Assembly (NCBI RefSeq): GCF_011040385.1
Contig: NZ_JAAIKB010000011.1
Location: forward strand, 120,833 to 184,832
Direction of reading: 5' to 3'
DNA from: Falsiroseomonas algicola
Lineage (GTDB): Bacteria; Pseudomonadota; Alphaproteobacteria; Acetobacterales; Acetobacteraceae
Length of the DNA: 64,000 bases
Below the pieces are notes generated by a model that saw only the letters and a list, made by a program, of their open reading frames with translations, was not told the DNA's origin and did not search any database. Below are positions 55,881 through 63,875 of the stretch, in pieces; position 1 is the stretch's first letter; every line of letters begins with the position of its first letter. Made by a program: the position numbers and the translations under genes.

Positions 55881-56030
55881 ATGCGTAGCGATCACCTGTT
55901 CGGCCGGGCCTCCCGGCGCGACCCGCGGCCCCTGCCGGCGGAGGCGCCGGAAGGCGCGGCGCCGGCCCCGCCCGCCGCGGAGGCCGAGAAGCCCGCCCCC
56001 GAAGCCGCGGAGACTGCCAAGGCCGCCTGA
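55881..56030 (+). CDS. Possible very small Ala/Pro/Glu-rich protein
   Basis: 49 codons: MRSDHLFGRASRRDPRPLPA, then an Ala/Pro/Glu repeat ending AETAKAA. GGAG lies nine bases upstream, and AATAATTGACG (55827-55837) could be a promoter. It fits exactly between the duplicated small gene and the convergent GST stop. The composition is also what GC-rich non-coding DNA gives by chance, so confidence is low. Confidence 0.35.
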   Translation: MRSDHLFGRASRRDPRPLPAEAPEGAAPAPPAAEAEKPAPEAAETAKAA

Positions 56031-56034
56031 GGGC

Positions 56035-56694
56035 TCAGGCCGGCTCCCGCTCCCGCATCGCCATCATGCGCTGGCAGGCCGGCCGCGCCTGGCAGGAAGC
56101 CAGCCAGGCGGCGACGCGGGGCGATGCCTCGAACAGGCTTCGCGCGGGCATGGCGTAGCGCACCACCTCCGCCAGGTTGATGTCGGCCACCGTGAATCGC
56201 CCACCGACCAGGAAGCCCGTCGCGGCCAGCACCGTGTCCAGCACCGCGAAGGGCGCGCGCAGCGCCGCGACCGCCGCCTCCGCCTTGGCCGCGTCGCGTT
56301 CCGCCGGCGGCTTCGCCGCCATGTTGTAGAGGATCTCGATGCTGTGCGGCTCGATCTCGGTCGCCGCCCACAGCGCCCACATCCCCATCAGCCCATCCTC
56401 CGCGATCGAGGCCGGGCCCAGCGTGCCGCCATGCTTCTTCGCGAGGTAGAGGTTGATCGCCAGGCTCTCATGCAGCACCAGCCCGTCATCCTGCAGCGAC
56501 GGGATATGCCCGTTCGGGTTGATGGCGAGGAAGGCGGGGGAACGCGTGTGCATCGGCGCATCGGCCGCGTCCGGGTCCTTCAGCCGATAGGCCTGGATCA
56601 CCGCGACATGGCGGTATTCCACGCCCATCTCCTCCAGCAGCCAGAGGTTCCGCGACGCGCGCGACCGCGCGCAGCCATAGAGCGTGATGGCCAT
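56035..56694 (-). CDS. Glutathione S-transferase family protein
   Basis: 219 residues. The thioredoxin-like N-terminal domain has MAITLYGCARSRASRNLWLL with the Ser region, NPNGHIPSLQDDGLVLHESLAINLYLAKKHG (cis-Pro and the SNAIL-like motif), and the C-terminal helical domain has FLVGGRFTVADINLAEVVRYA. The class resembles bacterial GSTs with a Ser active site. AAGGAG precedes the ATG at 56694. Confidence 0.92.
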   Translation of the reverse strand: MAITLYGCARSRASRNLWLLEEMGVEYRHVAVIQAYRLKDPDAADAPMHTRSPAFLAINPNGHIPSLQDDGLVLHESLAINLYLAKKHGGTLGPASIAEDGLMGMWALWAATEIEPHSIEILYNMAAKPPAERDAAKAEAAVAALRAPFAVLDTVLAATGFLVGGRFTVADINLAEVVRYAMPARSLFEASPRVAAWLASCQARPACQRMMAMREREPA

Positions 56695-56817
56695 GACGTT
56701 GTCTCCTTCCTGTCGATGCGATTGTCGGGGCCAGGGCGCGCCCGCGCAAGGCACCGGCTTCCGGCCCGCGCGAAGGCGGTGCTAGCCTGACGCCGACACG
56801 ATCGCAGGGGATGATGC

Positions 56818-57561
56818 ATGGCGGATGCGCTGGGATGGCGGAAGCGGATCGGCTTCGTGGTGCCCTCCACCAACACCACGGTGCAGCCGGAGGTCGATGA
56901 CCTTCGCCCCCGCGGCGTCACCTTCCACCTCGCCCGCGTCTCCATCAAGGAACGCCCGCTGACCTCCGAACAGGCTTTTCTCGAGCACGTCCAGGCGATG
57001 CGCGATGGCCTCGGTTCGGCGATCGAGCAGGTGATGACCTGCGCGCCCGATCACCTGGTGATGGGCGTGGCGCTGGAGGCCTTCTGGGGTGGCGTCGCGG
57101 CGTCCACGAAGCTGGAGGCGGAGCTGGCGGAGAAGGCCGGCGTGGGCATCTCCATGGGCTCCACCGCGACCGCCGCCGCGCTGCGCGCCTTCGGGGCGAA
57201 GCGGATCGCGATCCTGACGCCGCATCAGCCCCGGGGCGACGAGATGGTGCGCGCCTGGTTCGTCGAATCGGGGTTCGAGGTGGTGCGCCTCAAGGGCCTG
57301 AAATGCCCCTCGCCGCGGGAGATCGCGCATGTGCAGCCCGCGACCATCCGCGAATCCTTGCGCGAACTCGATGGCCCGGATGTCGAGGCCCTCGTCGCGG
57401 TCGGCACCAACCTCGCCAGCGGCGCCGTGGCGGCGGAGGGGGAGCGCTGGCTCGGCAAGCCCGTGCTCGCCATCAACACCGTGCTGACCTGGCACGCCAT
57501 GCGCGCCGTCGGCATCGAGGACCGCGTCTTCGGCCATGGCCGCGTGCTGGAGGAACATTGA
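56818..57561 (+). CDS. Maleate isomerase/Asp-Glu racemase-family protein without the usual cysteines
   Basis: 247 residues. The N-terminus IGFVVPSTNTTVQPEVDDL is the PSxNTTxE signature of maleate cis-trans isomerases and arylmalonate decarboxylases. Where the first catalytic Cys is expected the sequence is LVMGVALEAFWGG, and the second region is VAVGTNLASG, so neither Cys is present. The enzyme may have another chemistry or be non-catalytic. It lies 6 nt before an FAD monooxygenase gene, as in aromatic or N-heterocycle breakdown operons. Confidence 0.82.
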   Translation: MADALGWRKRIGFVVPSTNTTVQPEVDDLRPRGVTFHLARVSIKERPLTSEQAFLEHVQAMRDGLGSAIEQVMTCAPDHLVMGVALEAFWGGVAASTKLEAELAEKAGVGISMGSTATAAALRAFGAKRIAILTPHQPRGDEMVRAWFVESGFEVVRLKGLKCPSPREIAHVQPATIRESLRELDGPDVEALVAVGTNLASGAVAAEGERWLGKPVLAINTVLTWHAMRAVGIEDRVFGHGRVLEEH

Positions 57562-57566
57562 CGCCG

Positions 57567-58760
57567 ATGGCCGATCCCCAGGTCATCATCGCCGGCGCCG
57601 GCCCCGCGGGGCTGACGGCGGCGCTGTTCCTGGCGCGCGCCGGCATCGCCGTGCGCGTGCTGGAACGCCACACCGAACCCTTCGAGGATCCCCGCGCCGC
57701 CACCATCCATCCCCCGACGATGGAGATGTATGCGGAATCCGGCGTCACCGCCGACCTGCTCGCCCAGGGCATCCGCGCGCCGGTCTGGCAGTTCCGCGGC
57801 AGGGCGGAGGGCGTTGTCGCCGAATTCGACCTCGGCCTGCTAGCCGACGTCACGCCCTTCCCCTTCCGCCTGCAATGCGAACAGCACAAGCTCTGCCGCA
57901 TCCTCCTCTCCCACCTCGCCCGCCACAGCCATGCGGAGATCGTCTGGGGCGTGGCGGTCACGAACGTCACGCAGGATGAAGATGGCGTCAGCGTCTTCAC
58001 GGCGGACGGCACCACGCATCGCGCGGCCTATGTGATCGGCGCCGATGGCGGCCGCAGCGTCGTCCGCAAGTCGCAGGCGATCGGCTTCGAGGGCTTCACC
58101 TATCCCGAGCGCTTCCTCGTCGTCACCACGACGGAGGACATGGGCGCCAAGGGCTATGCCATCTCCTCCTACATCTCGGACCCCGTCACCTGGTGCGCCA
58201 TGTTCAAGGTGCCGGGCAAGGCGCCGCCGGGCCTCTGGCGCATCGTCTTCCCGACCGATCCGGCGGCCGAGGAAGCGGCGCTGCTGGATTTCGCCGCGGC
58301 GCGCGACCGGGTGCGCGCGCTGATCCCACAGGACGGCGATTTCCCCGTCGTGCACACCAACCTCTATGCCGTGCACCAGCGTGTCGCCGCCACCTTCCGG
58401 AAGGGTCGCGTGCTGCTGGCCGGCGATGCGGCCCACGTCAACAACCCGCTTGGCGGCATGGGCATGAATTTCGGCGTGCATGACGCCATTCTCGCCGCGC
58501 AGCGCATCGCCGCGGTTCTCGCGGGCGGCGACGACGACCTGCTCGACCGCTATTCCCGCCAGCGGCGCCATGTGGCGGAGGCCTTCCTCCAGGCCATGAC
58601 CATCGCCAACAAGAAGAACCTGGAGGAGAAGGACCCGGTGGCGCGCGGCGCACGCCTCGCGGAGCTGCGCGCGACGGCCGCCGACCCCGGCAAGGCCCGC
58701 GCGCATCTGCTGAAGACCAGCATGATCGAAGGCGTCCGCGCCGCCGCCGCCATCCCCTGA
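57567..58760 (+). CDS. FAD-dependent aromatic-type monooxygenase
   Basis: 397 residues. It has the FAD dinucleotide motif GAGPAGLTAALFLARAG at about 9-25, the DG motif YVIGADGGRSVVRKSQ, and the GD motif GRVLLAGDAAHVNNPLGGMGMNFGVHDA. These three define the p-hydroxybenzoate hydroxylase-type group A monooxygenases. The ATG is at 57567, 6 nt after the isomerase-like stop. Its TGA (58758-58760) is also the first part of a repeat element. Confidence 0.92.
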   Translation: MADPQVIIAGAGPAGLTAALFLARAGIAVRVLERHTEPFEDPRAATIHPPTMEMYAESGVTADLLAQGIRAPVWQFRGRAEGVVAEFDLGLLADVTPFPFRLQCEQHKLCRILLSHLARHSHAEIVWGVAVTNVTQDEDGVSVFTADGTTHRAAYVIGADGGRSVVRKSQAIGFEGFTYPERFLVVTTTEDMGAKGYAISSYISDPVTWCAMFKVPGKAPPGLWRIVFPTDPAAEEAALLDFAAARDRVRALIPQDGDFPVVHTNLYAVHQRVAATFRKGRVLLAGDAAHVNNPLGGMGMNFGVHDAILAAQRIAAVLAGGDDDLLDRYSRQRRHVAEAFLQAMTIANKKNLEEKDPVARGARLAELRATAADPGKARAHLLKTSMIEGVRAAAAIP

Positions 58761-58823
58761 CGACGGTCCAGGCCCGTCTCGGGCCTGGCGGATGGGGCCT
58801 GGGGAAGGCAGCGCCTTCCCCAG
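58758..58823 (-). repeat. Two-hairpin dispersed element, copy C (reverse orientation)
   Basis: Hairpins 58768-58776/58780-58788 (9 bp) and 58799-58809/58813-58823 (11 bp). Read on the minus strand it matches copy A at the first hairpin, the CCCCATCCG joint and the GGACCGTCGTCA end, but the second stem has different bases that still pair. It fills the gap between two convergent genes and contains the monooxygenase stop. Confidence 0.88.
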
Positions 58824-58830
58824 AGTCTGC

Positions 58831-59802
58831 CTACTGCAACCTGATCCCCGCCACCCGCACCACCTCGTTCCATCGCGCCACATCCGCGCGCAGCCGCGCC
58901 GCGAAGGCCTCCGGCCCTTCCCCCAGCGGGTCTGCGCCAATGCGCTGCATCCGCTCCTGCACCGCCGGCCGTTGCAGCGCCCCCGCGATCAGCCCGTGGA
59001 TGCGCGCGGCCAGCGCCGGCGCCATGCCCTTCGGCCCCATCAGCCCGTTCCAGGTGATGGTCTCGTAGCCCGGCACGAGGCTCGCGATGGGCGGCACGCC
59101 AGGCAGCTGCGCGCTGGCTTCCAGGCTGGAGACGCCGTGCAGACGCACCGCACCGCTCTGCGCATGCGGCACCGCTTCCGACAAATTCGCGAACATCACC
59201 GGCGCATTGCCCGCGATGACATCCGCCAGCGCCGGCGCGCCGCCGCGATAGGGCACGTGTTCCGCCTGCACGCCGATGCGCTGCAGCAGCAATTCCATGG
59301 ACAGGTGCTGGAAGCTGCCGACGCCCCCCGACGCATAGGCGAAGCGCCCGCTGCGCGCCCGCATCCAGGCGATCATGGAGGGGAGGTCCGTCGCCTCCAC
59401 GCTGCGGTGGCTCATCAGCACGAAGGGGTTGGTGCCGAGGTTCACGATCGGCGTCACATCCGCCACCGGATCGAACCGCGGCGGCTGCGCCATCGCGACG
59501 GGCGCCACGGCCAGCACGGCCACCGCCACCATCATCAGCACATGCCCATCGGGCGGCGATCGCACCAGCGCCTCCGCGGCCAGCAGCCCGCCCGCGCCGG
59601 TGCGGTTCTCCACGACGAAGGAGGAGCCGGGCAGCGCCTCCTGCAACAGCTCGGCGGAAAGCCGCGCCAGGCCGTCCGTATTCCCGCCGGGGGCGAAGGG
59701 CACCAGGATGCGGACGGGCCTCTCGGGCCAGGGCGCCTGCGCGCGAAGCGGGCAGGGCAAGGCGAGGATCGCGGGCGCGGCGAGCAGGGCACGGCGATGC
59801 AT
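58831..59802 (-). CDS. Tripartite tricarboxylate transporter substrate-binding protein (Bug family)
   Basis: 323 residues. The leader MHRRALLAAPAILALPCPLRA is followed by RPVRILVPFAPGGNTDGLARL, VVENRTGAGGLLAAEALV and DGHVLMM, the Bug pattern. The mature domain continues to VGSFQHLSMELLLQRIGVQAEHVPYRGGAPALADV. The ATG at 59802 has GGAG seven bases upstream. Orphan receptor, no permease nearby. It is downstream of the dehydratase operon by 52 nt in the same direction. Confidence 0.92.
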   Translation of the reverse strand: MHRRALLAAPAILALPCPLRAQAPWPERPVRILVPFAPGGNTDGLARLSAELLQEALPGSSFVVENRTGAGGLLAAEALVRSPPDGHVLMMVAVAVLAVAPVAMAQPPRFDPVADVTPIVNLGTNPFVLMSHRSVEATDLPSMIAWMRARSGRFAYASGGVGSFQHLSMELLLQRIGVQAEHVPYRGGAPALADVIAGNAPVMFANLSEAVPHAQSGAVRLHGVSSLEASAQLPGVPPIASLVPGYETITWNGLMGPKGMAPALAARIHGLIAGALQRPAVQERMQRIGADPLGEGPEAFAARLRADVARWNEVVRVAGIRLQ

Positions 59803-59854
59803 GGGGTTCTCCGGCGGTTCCACCGCCACTATGCACGCACCGGGCCAGCCCGCT

Positions 59855-60835
59855 TCAAGCGGCGAGTGCCTCCGCGAAGACGGCGGGATCGACATTGCCC
59901 CCGCTGATGACGACGCCCACGACCTTGCCCCGCGCATCGACCTTGCTCGCCAGCACGGCGGCCAGGGCGACGGCGCCGCCGGGCTCGACCACGATCTTCA
60001 GATGCTCGAAGGCGAAGCGCATGGCGCGGAACACCTCCGCCCGCGTCACCACCACGGCGCCGGCAAGCCGCGGCTGATTGACCGCGAAGGTGATCTCGCC
60101 CGGGCGCATGGACAGCAGCGCATCGCAGATCGTCTCCCCCTGGCCGTCATTGGCGATGCGGGCACCCGCCTCCAGGCTCCGCTTCGTGTCGTCCCACCCC
60201 TCCGGCTCCACCGCCCAGATGGCGGTGCCCGGCGATGCGCCCTCCGCCGCCAGCGCGCAGCCCGCGACCAGGCCCCCGCCGCCCGTGCAGACCGCGAGGC
60301 CATCCAGCGTGAGGCCCGCCGCCTTCGCATCCTCGAAGAGTTCCAGCGCCAGCGTGCCCTGGCCCGCGATGACGTCGGGATGGTCGAAGGGCGGCAACAC
60401 CGTGCCGCCGCGCTCCGCCGCCAGGCGGCTCGCCAGCGTCTCCCGGTCCGTGGTCCTGCGGTCGAAGAAGGTCACCTCCGCGCCCCAGCGCTTCGTGCTC
60501 TCCACCTTGATCGCTGGCGCATCCATCGGCATGGCGATCAGCGCGGGCATGCCGAGCATGGCGGAGGCACAGGCCACCGCCTGCCCGTGATTGCCGGAGG
60601 AATGCGTCACCACCCCCGCGCCCCGCGCCGCGTCCGGCAGGCGCATCGCGGCGTTGGTCGCGCCGCGCAGCTTGAAGCTGCCGGTGCGCTGCAGGACTTC
60701 CGGCTTCACCAGGATGGTGCCGCCCGTCATCTGATCCAGCAGGCGGTGCCGCAGCATCGGCGTGCGCACGATATGCGGCGCGATTCGCGCGGCGGCATCG
60801 CGCACATCCTGGGCCGTGGGAAGGCTCGCACTCAT
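59855..60835 (-). CDS. Threonine dehydratase-like PLP enzyme without ACT domain
   Basis: 326 residues. The PLP lysine is in TGSFKLRGA at about 51-54, the cofactor phosphate loop is CTGGGGLVAG, and HSSGNHGQAVA is the usual Asn/His region. The length and lack of a C-terminal regulatory domain fit catabolic threonine/serine or 3-hydroxyaspartate dehydratases. Its ATG overlaps the stop of the FAD oxidoreductase by 4 nt, so substrates are probably amino acids in the same pathway. Confidence 0.9.
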   Translation of the reverse strand: MSASLPTAQDVRDAAARIAPHIVRTPMLRHRLLDQMTGGTILVKPEVLQRTGSFKLRGATNAAMRLPDAARGAGVVTHSSGNHGQAVACASAMLGMPALIAMPMDAPAIKVESTKRWGAEVTFFDRRTTDRETLASRLAAERGGTVLPPFDHPDVIAGQGTLALELFEDAKAAGLTLDGLAVCTGGGGLVAGCALAAEGASPGTAIWAVEPEGWDDTKRSLEAGARIANDGQGETICDALLSMRPGEITFAVNQPRLAGAVVVTRAEVFRAMRFAFEHLKIVVEPGGAVALAAVLASKVDARGKVVGVVISGGNVDPAVFAEALAA

Positions 60836-61965
60836 GACGCATTCCTCCTGAACCGGTCCGGATCCGCCAGCGCCGCCACCGGCAGCACATCGGCGTCCAC
60901 GTCGCCGGCGATGATGCCCGCCACCAGCCGCCCCGCGGCCGGCGCCGTCTGGATGCCATAGCCGCCCTGGCCGACCAGCCACAGGAAGCCCGGCGCCGCA
61001 CGCTCGAACCCGATCGCCAGGCTCCGGTCCGGCGTGAAGCTGCGCAAGCCGGCCCAGCGATGCTCCACCCGGTTCACCGGGATGTCGAGCGCCTGCTGCA
61101 TCCGGTCCACCGCGATCGCCACGTCGATCTCATCCGGCTGCACATCATGCGGGTCCATGTCCGTCTCATCGGCCGGGGAGACCATGAGCTTCCGCCGCGC
61201 CTCCGGCCGCGCATACCAGCTGTGGTCGGCATCGCCGAGCAGCGGCCAGCCTCGGCAATCATGGTCGCCGGGATCGATGATCAGCGCCGTGCGCCGCTTG
61301 GGCTGCAGCCCGATGCGCGCCACGCCCGCGATCACCGCGACCTCATCCCCCCAGGCGCCGGCCGCATTCACCAAAACCTTCGCCCGATGCACCGCGCCGT
61401 CGCTCGCCTGCGCATGCCAGCGGCCCGCCTCATGCCAGATGCGCCCCGCGCGATGCCGCAGCGCCAGCACGCCGCCTGCGGCGCGGGCAGACTTGAGAAA
61501 TCCGTTGTGCAGGGAAGCGACATCGATATCGAAGGCATCGCGCTCGATGCTCGCCATGGCGGCATAGCCGGGGCGCAGCGCGGGGACCATCGCCGCCACC
61601 TCCGCGACGTCGATCTCCTCGATCTCCGCCCCCTCCGCGATCATCTGCCGCAGATGCGCCACCTGGTCGGGCGGGGCCAGGTTCACGACGGGGCGCGTGC
61701 TGATCAGCGGACCGGGCGCGAAACCCTCCGGCGGATGGTCGAAGAAGCCGCGTGACGCGCCCGACAGCCGCCGCACATCGGGCGGGCCGTAGTTGAGGAT
61801 CCAGAGCGCGGCGGAACGACCGGTGCTGTGATAGCCGGCACTCTCCTCCGCCTCCAGCAGCGCGACCTTCAGGCCGCGCCAGGCGCAATGCGCGGCAGCC
61901 GTGGCGCCGGCCATGCCGGCCCCGATGATGACGACGTCGAAATCGAGGGTGTCCATGCGGCGCAT
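60832..61965 (-). CDS. FAD-dependent glycine/D-amino acid oxidase-family protein
   Basis: 377 residues. The N-terminal FAD motif is VVIIGAGMAGATAAAHCAWRG, followed by LLEAEESAGYHSTGRSAALW. The C-terminal region is LVGQGGYGIQTAPAAGRLVAGII, the DAO-family closing pattern. It oxidises an amine or D-amino acid; which one is unknown. ATGs at 61965 and 61956 are both in frame and neither has a clear ribosome site. First gene of a two-gene unit with the dehydratase. Confidence 0.9.
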   Translation of the reverse strand: MRRMDTLDFDVVIIGAGMAGATAAAHCAWRGLKVALLEAEESAGYHSTGRSAALWILNYGPPDVRRLSGASRGFFDHPPEGFAPGPLISTRPVVNLAPPDQVAHLRQMIAEGAEIEEIDVAEVAAMVPALRPGYAAMASIERDAFDIDVASLHNGFLKSARAAGGVLALRHRAGRIWHEAGRWHAQASDGAVHRAKVLVNAAGAWGDEVAVIAGVARIGLQPKRRTALIIDPGDHDCRGWPLLGDADHSWYARPEARRKLMVSPADETDMDPHDVQPDEIDVAIAVDRMQQALDIPVNRVEHRWAGLRSFTPDRSLAIGFERAAPGFLWLVGQGGYGIQTAPAAGRLVAGIIAGDVDADVLPVAALADPDRFRRNAS

Positions 61966-61995
61966 GGTTCGGCGCGTGCGGGGGTTCGGTCAACC

Positions 61996-62061
61996 GTGGG
62001 GAAGGCGTTGCCTTCGCCACACCCCATCCACCAGGGGCGAACCGCCCCTGGACCGTCGTCA
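61996..62061 (+). repeat. Two-hairpin dispersed element, copy B
   Basis: Hairpins 61996-62006/62010-62020 (11 positions, one mismatch) and 62031-62039/62043-62051 (9 bp). They are joined by ACCCCATCCA and end in GGACCGTCGTCA. The TCA at 62059-62061 is the TGA stop of the ABC ATPase read on the other strand. Confidence 0.85.
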
Positions 62062-62838
62062 ATCGGGGCCGCCGAGCAGAGGCGCGCAGACCATGCGGCC
62101 GCCCAACTCACCGATGACGGCGGGCACGCCATAGACGGCGGCCAGGCGCTCCGGCGTGACCATGGCGGCCGGCGCCCCCGGGCCCTCCAGCGCGCCGCCA
62201 TGCAGCAGCGCCACGCGGTCCGCGACCAGGAAGGCATGGTCGGGATGATGCGTCGTCATCAGCACGGCATGACCCTCCGCCGCCAACCGCCGCGCCTCGC
62301 GCAGCAGCAGCGCCTGGTTGCCGAAATCGAGGCTCGCCGCCGGCTCGTCCATCACCACCACGGCCGCCTCCTGCGCCAGCGCCCGGGCGATCAGCACCTT
62401 CTGCCGCTCGCCCCCCGACAGCTCGGTCACCCGCCGCTCCGCGAACCCCTCCATGCCGAGCCGGGCCAGCGCCGCCCGCGCCGCCGCGACATCCCTGGCC
62501 CCGGGCTGCGCCAGCAAGGGCAGATGCGCCGCCCGCCCCATGGCGACGACATCCAGCACGCGATAGGCAAAGCCCCCCGGCGCGGCCTGCGGCACATAGG
62601 CGATCTTCCGCGCCACCGCCTGCCGCGCCATGCCGCGCAGATCCTCGCCCGCCACCAGCACCCGCCCCGCCAGCGGCGGGATCAGGCCGAGCAGCGTGCG
62701 CAGCAGCGTCGTCTTGCCCCCGCCATTCGGCCCCAGCAGCACGGTCACCGTGCCGGCTTCCAGCGCGAAGCCGATGCCCGCCGCCACCACGCGCGACCCG
62801 TGGCCGATGGACAGCCCCTCGCAGGCCAGCAGGCTCAT
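62059..62838 (-). CDS. Iron-type ABC transporter ATP-binding protein
   Basis: 259 residues. Walker A is LLGPNGGGKTTLLRTL, the Q-loop is YVPQAA, the signature is TELSGGERQKVLIARALAQE, Walker B is VVVMDEPAASLD, and the switch His is MTTHHPDH. The pattern is of FecE/BtuD-like proteins for siderophore or cobalamin uptake. The ATG overlaps the permease stop by 4 nt. The stop lies within a dispersed hairpin element. Confidence 0.94.
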   Translation of the reverse strand: MSLLACEGLSIGHGSRVVAAGIGFALEAGTVTVLLGPNGGGKTTLLRTLLGLIPPLAGRVLVAGEDLRGMARQAVARKIAYVPQAAPGGFAYRVLDVVAMGRAAHLPLLAQPGARDVAAARAALARLGMEGFAERRVTELSGGERQKVLIARALAQEAAVVVMDEPAASLDFGNQALLLREARRLAAEGHAVLMTTHHPDHAFLVADRVALLHGGALEGPGAPAAMVTPERLAAVYGVPAVIGELGGRMVCAPLLGGPD

Positions 62839-63830
62839 GCCGCCCGCCGCCGCGCCAGCAGATACAGGAACAGCGGCGTGCCCAGCGCCGCCGTCAGGAT
62901 GCCGAGCGGCACCTCCGTCCGCCCCGCGCCCCGCGCCAGCGTATCGACGCCCAGCAGGAAGGCCGCGCCGAGCAGCATGGAGAGCGGGATCAGCCGCGCC
63001 GTCTCCGGCCCGCCCAGCAGCCGCGCGGCATGCGGCACCACCAGCCCGATCCACCCGACCGCCCCCGCCAGCGCGGTCACGGCGGCGGTCGCCAGCGTCG
63101 CCCCCGCGATGGCGGCAGCCCGCAGCCGCGCGGTGGGCACGCCGAGCGCCCGCGCCTCATCCTCCCCGAGGGTGAGCAGGTTGATCCGCCAGCGCAGCAG
63201 CACCAGCACGAGAAGCCCCAGCAGGGCAGGGGGCGCGGCGGCCAGCAGGTCGCCCCGGTTCACGCCGGACAGCGTGCCGAGCAGCCAGAAGGTGATGGCC
63301 GGCAACTGGTTGTAGGGATCGGCGAAGACCTTGAGCAGCGAGATCACGGCCCCCACCAGCGCCCCCAGCGCCACCCCCGCCAGCACCAGCACCAGCAGCG
63401 GGTCGCCGCCCTCATCCCGCACCGCCCGCGCCAGCGCGCCGACGCCCGCGACGGCCGCGATGCCGCCGGCGAAGGCCGCGCCCTGCACCCCCGCGATGGG
63501 CAGGCCGAGAAAGATCCCCGCGACAGCCCCGAGCGACGCCCCCGCCGAGACGCCCAGCAAATCCGGCGAGGCGAGCGGATTGCGGAACATCGCCTGGAAC
63601 GCCGCCCCCGCCCCAGCCAGCGCCGCGCCGACCAGCATGGCCGCCAGCACGCGCGGCCCCCGGATGTTCCAGAAGACCGCCGCGGCGGCCGGATCCACCG
63701 CATCCCCGCGGCCCGTGACCAGCAGCCAGAACTCCGCGGCCGAGATCGGGAAGCGCCCGACCGACAGCGCGCCGAGCACGGCGGCGACCGGGGCGGCGAT
63801 GGCGACGGTCCAGGCAAGACCGGCTCTCAT
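62835..63830 (-). CDS. FecCD/BtuC-family ABC transporter permease
   Basis: 331 residues, about ten membrane helices. Family motifs are RGPRVLAAMLVGAALAGAGAAFQAMFRNPLASPDLLGVSAGAS, QLPAITFWLLGTLSGVNRGDLL and GWIGLVVPHAARLLGG, the EAA-like coupling region. It imports iron-chelates, haem or cobalamin with the downstream ATPase. The substrate-binding gene usually found upstream is absent from the window, and a probable insertion sequence lies 55 bp before the start. Confidence 0.94.
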   Translation of the reverse strand: MRAGLAWTVAIAAPVAAVLGALSVGRFPISAAEFWLLVTGRGDAVDPAAAAVFWNIRGPRVLAAMLVGAALAGAGAAFQAMFRNPLASPDLLGVSAGASLGAVAGIFLGLPIAGVQGAAFAGGIAAVAGVGALARAVRDEGGDPLLVLVLAGVALGALVGAVISLLKVFADPYNQLPAITFWLLGTLSGVNRGDLLAAAPPALLGLLVLVLLRWRINLLTLGEDEARALGVPTARLRAAAIAGATLATAAVTALAGAVGWIGLVVPHAARLLGGPETARLIPLSMLLGAAFLLGVDTLARGAGRTEVPLGILTAALGTPLFLYLLARRRAA

Positions 63831-63845
63831 GCCGGGCGCCCATCA

Positions 63846-63875
63846 CCCCCACCCCAGCCCTCCCCCGCAAGCGCG
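63846..63875 (+). repeat. Truncated copy of the 29.4-kb inverted repeat
   Basis: These 30 nt match 29384-29413 with one mismatch. After GCAAGCGCG the match stops and different, lower-GC sequence begins at 63876. The element therefore appears to be interrupted by inserted DNA. Confidence 0.8.
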
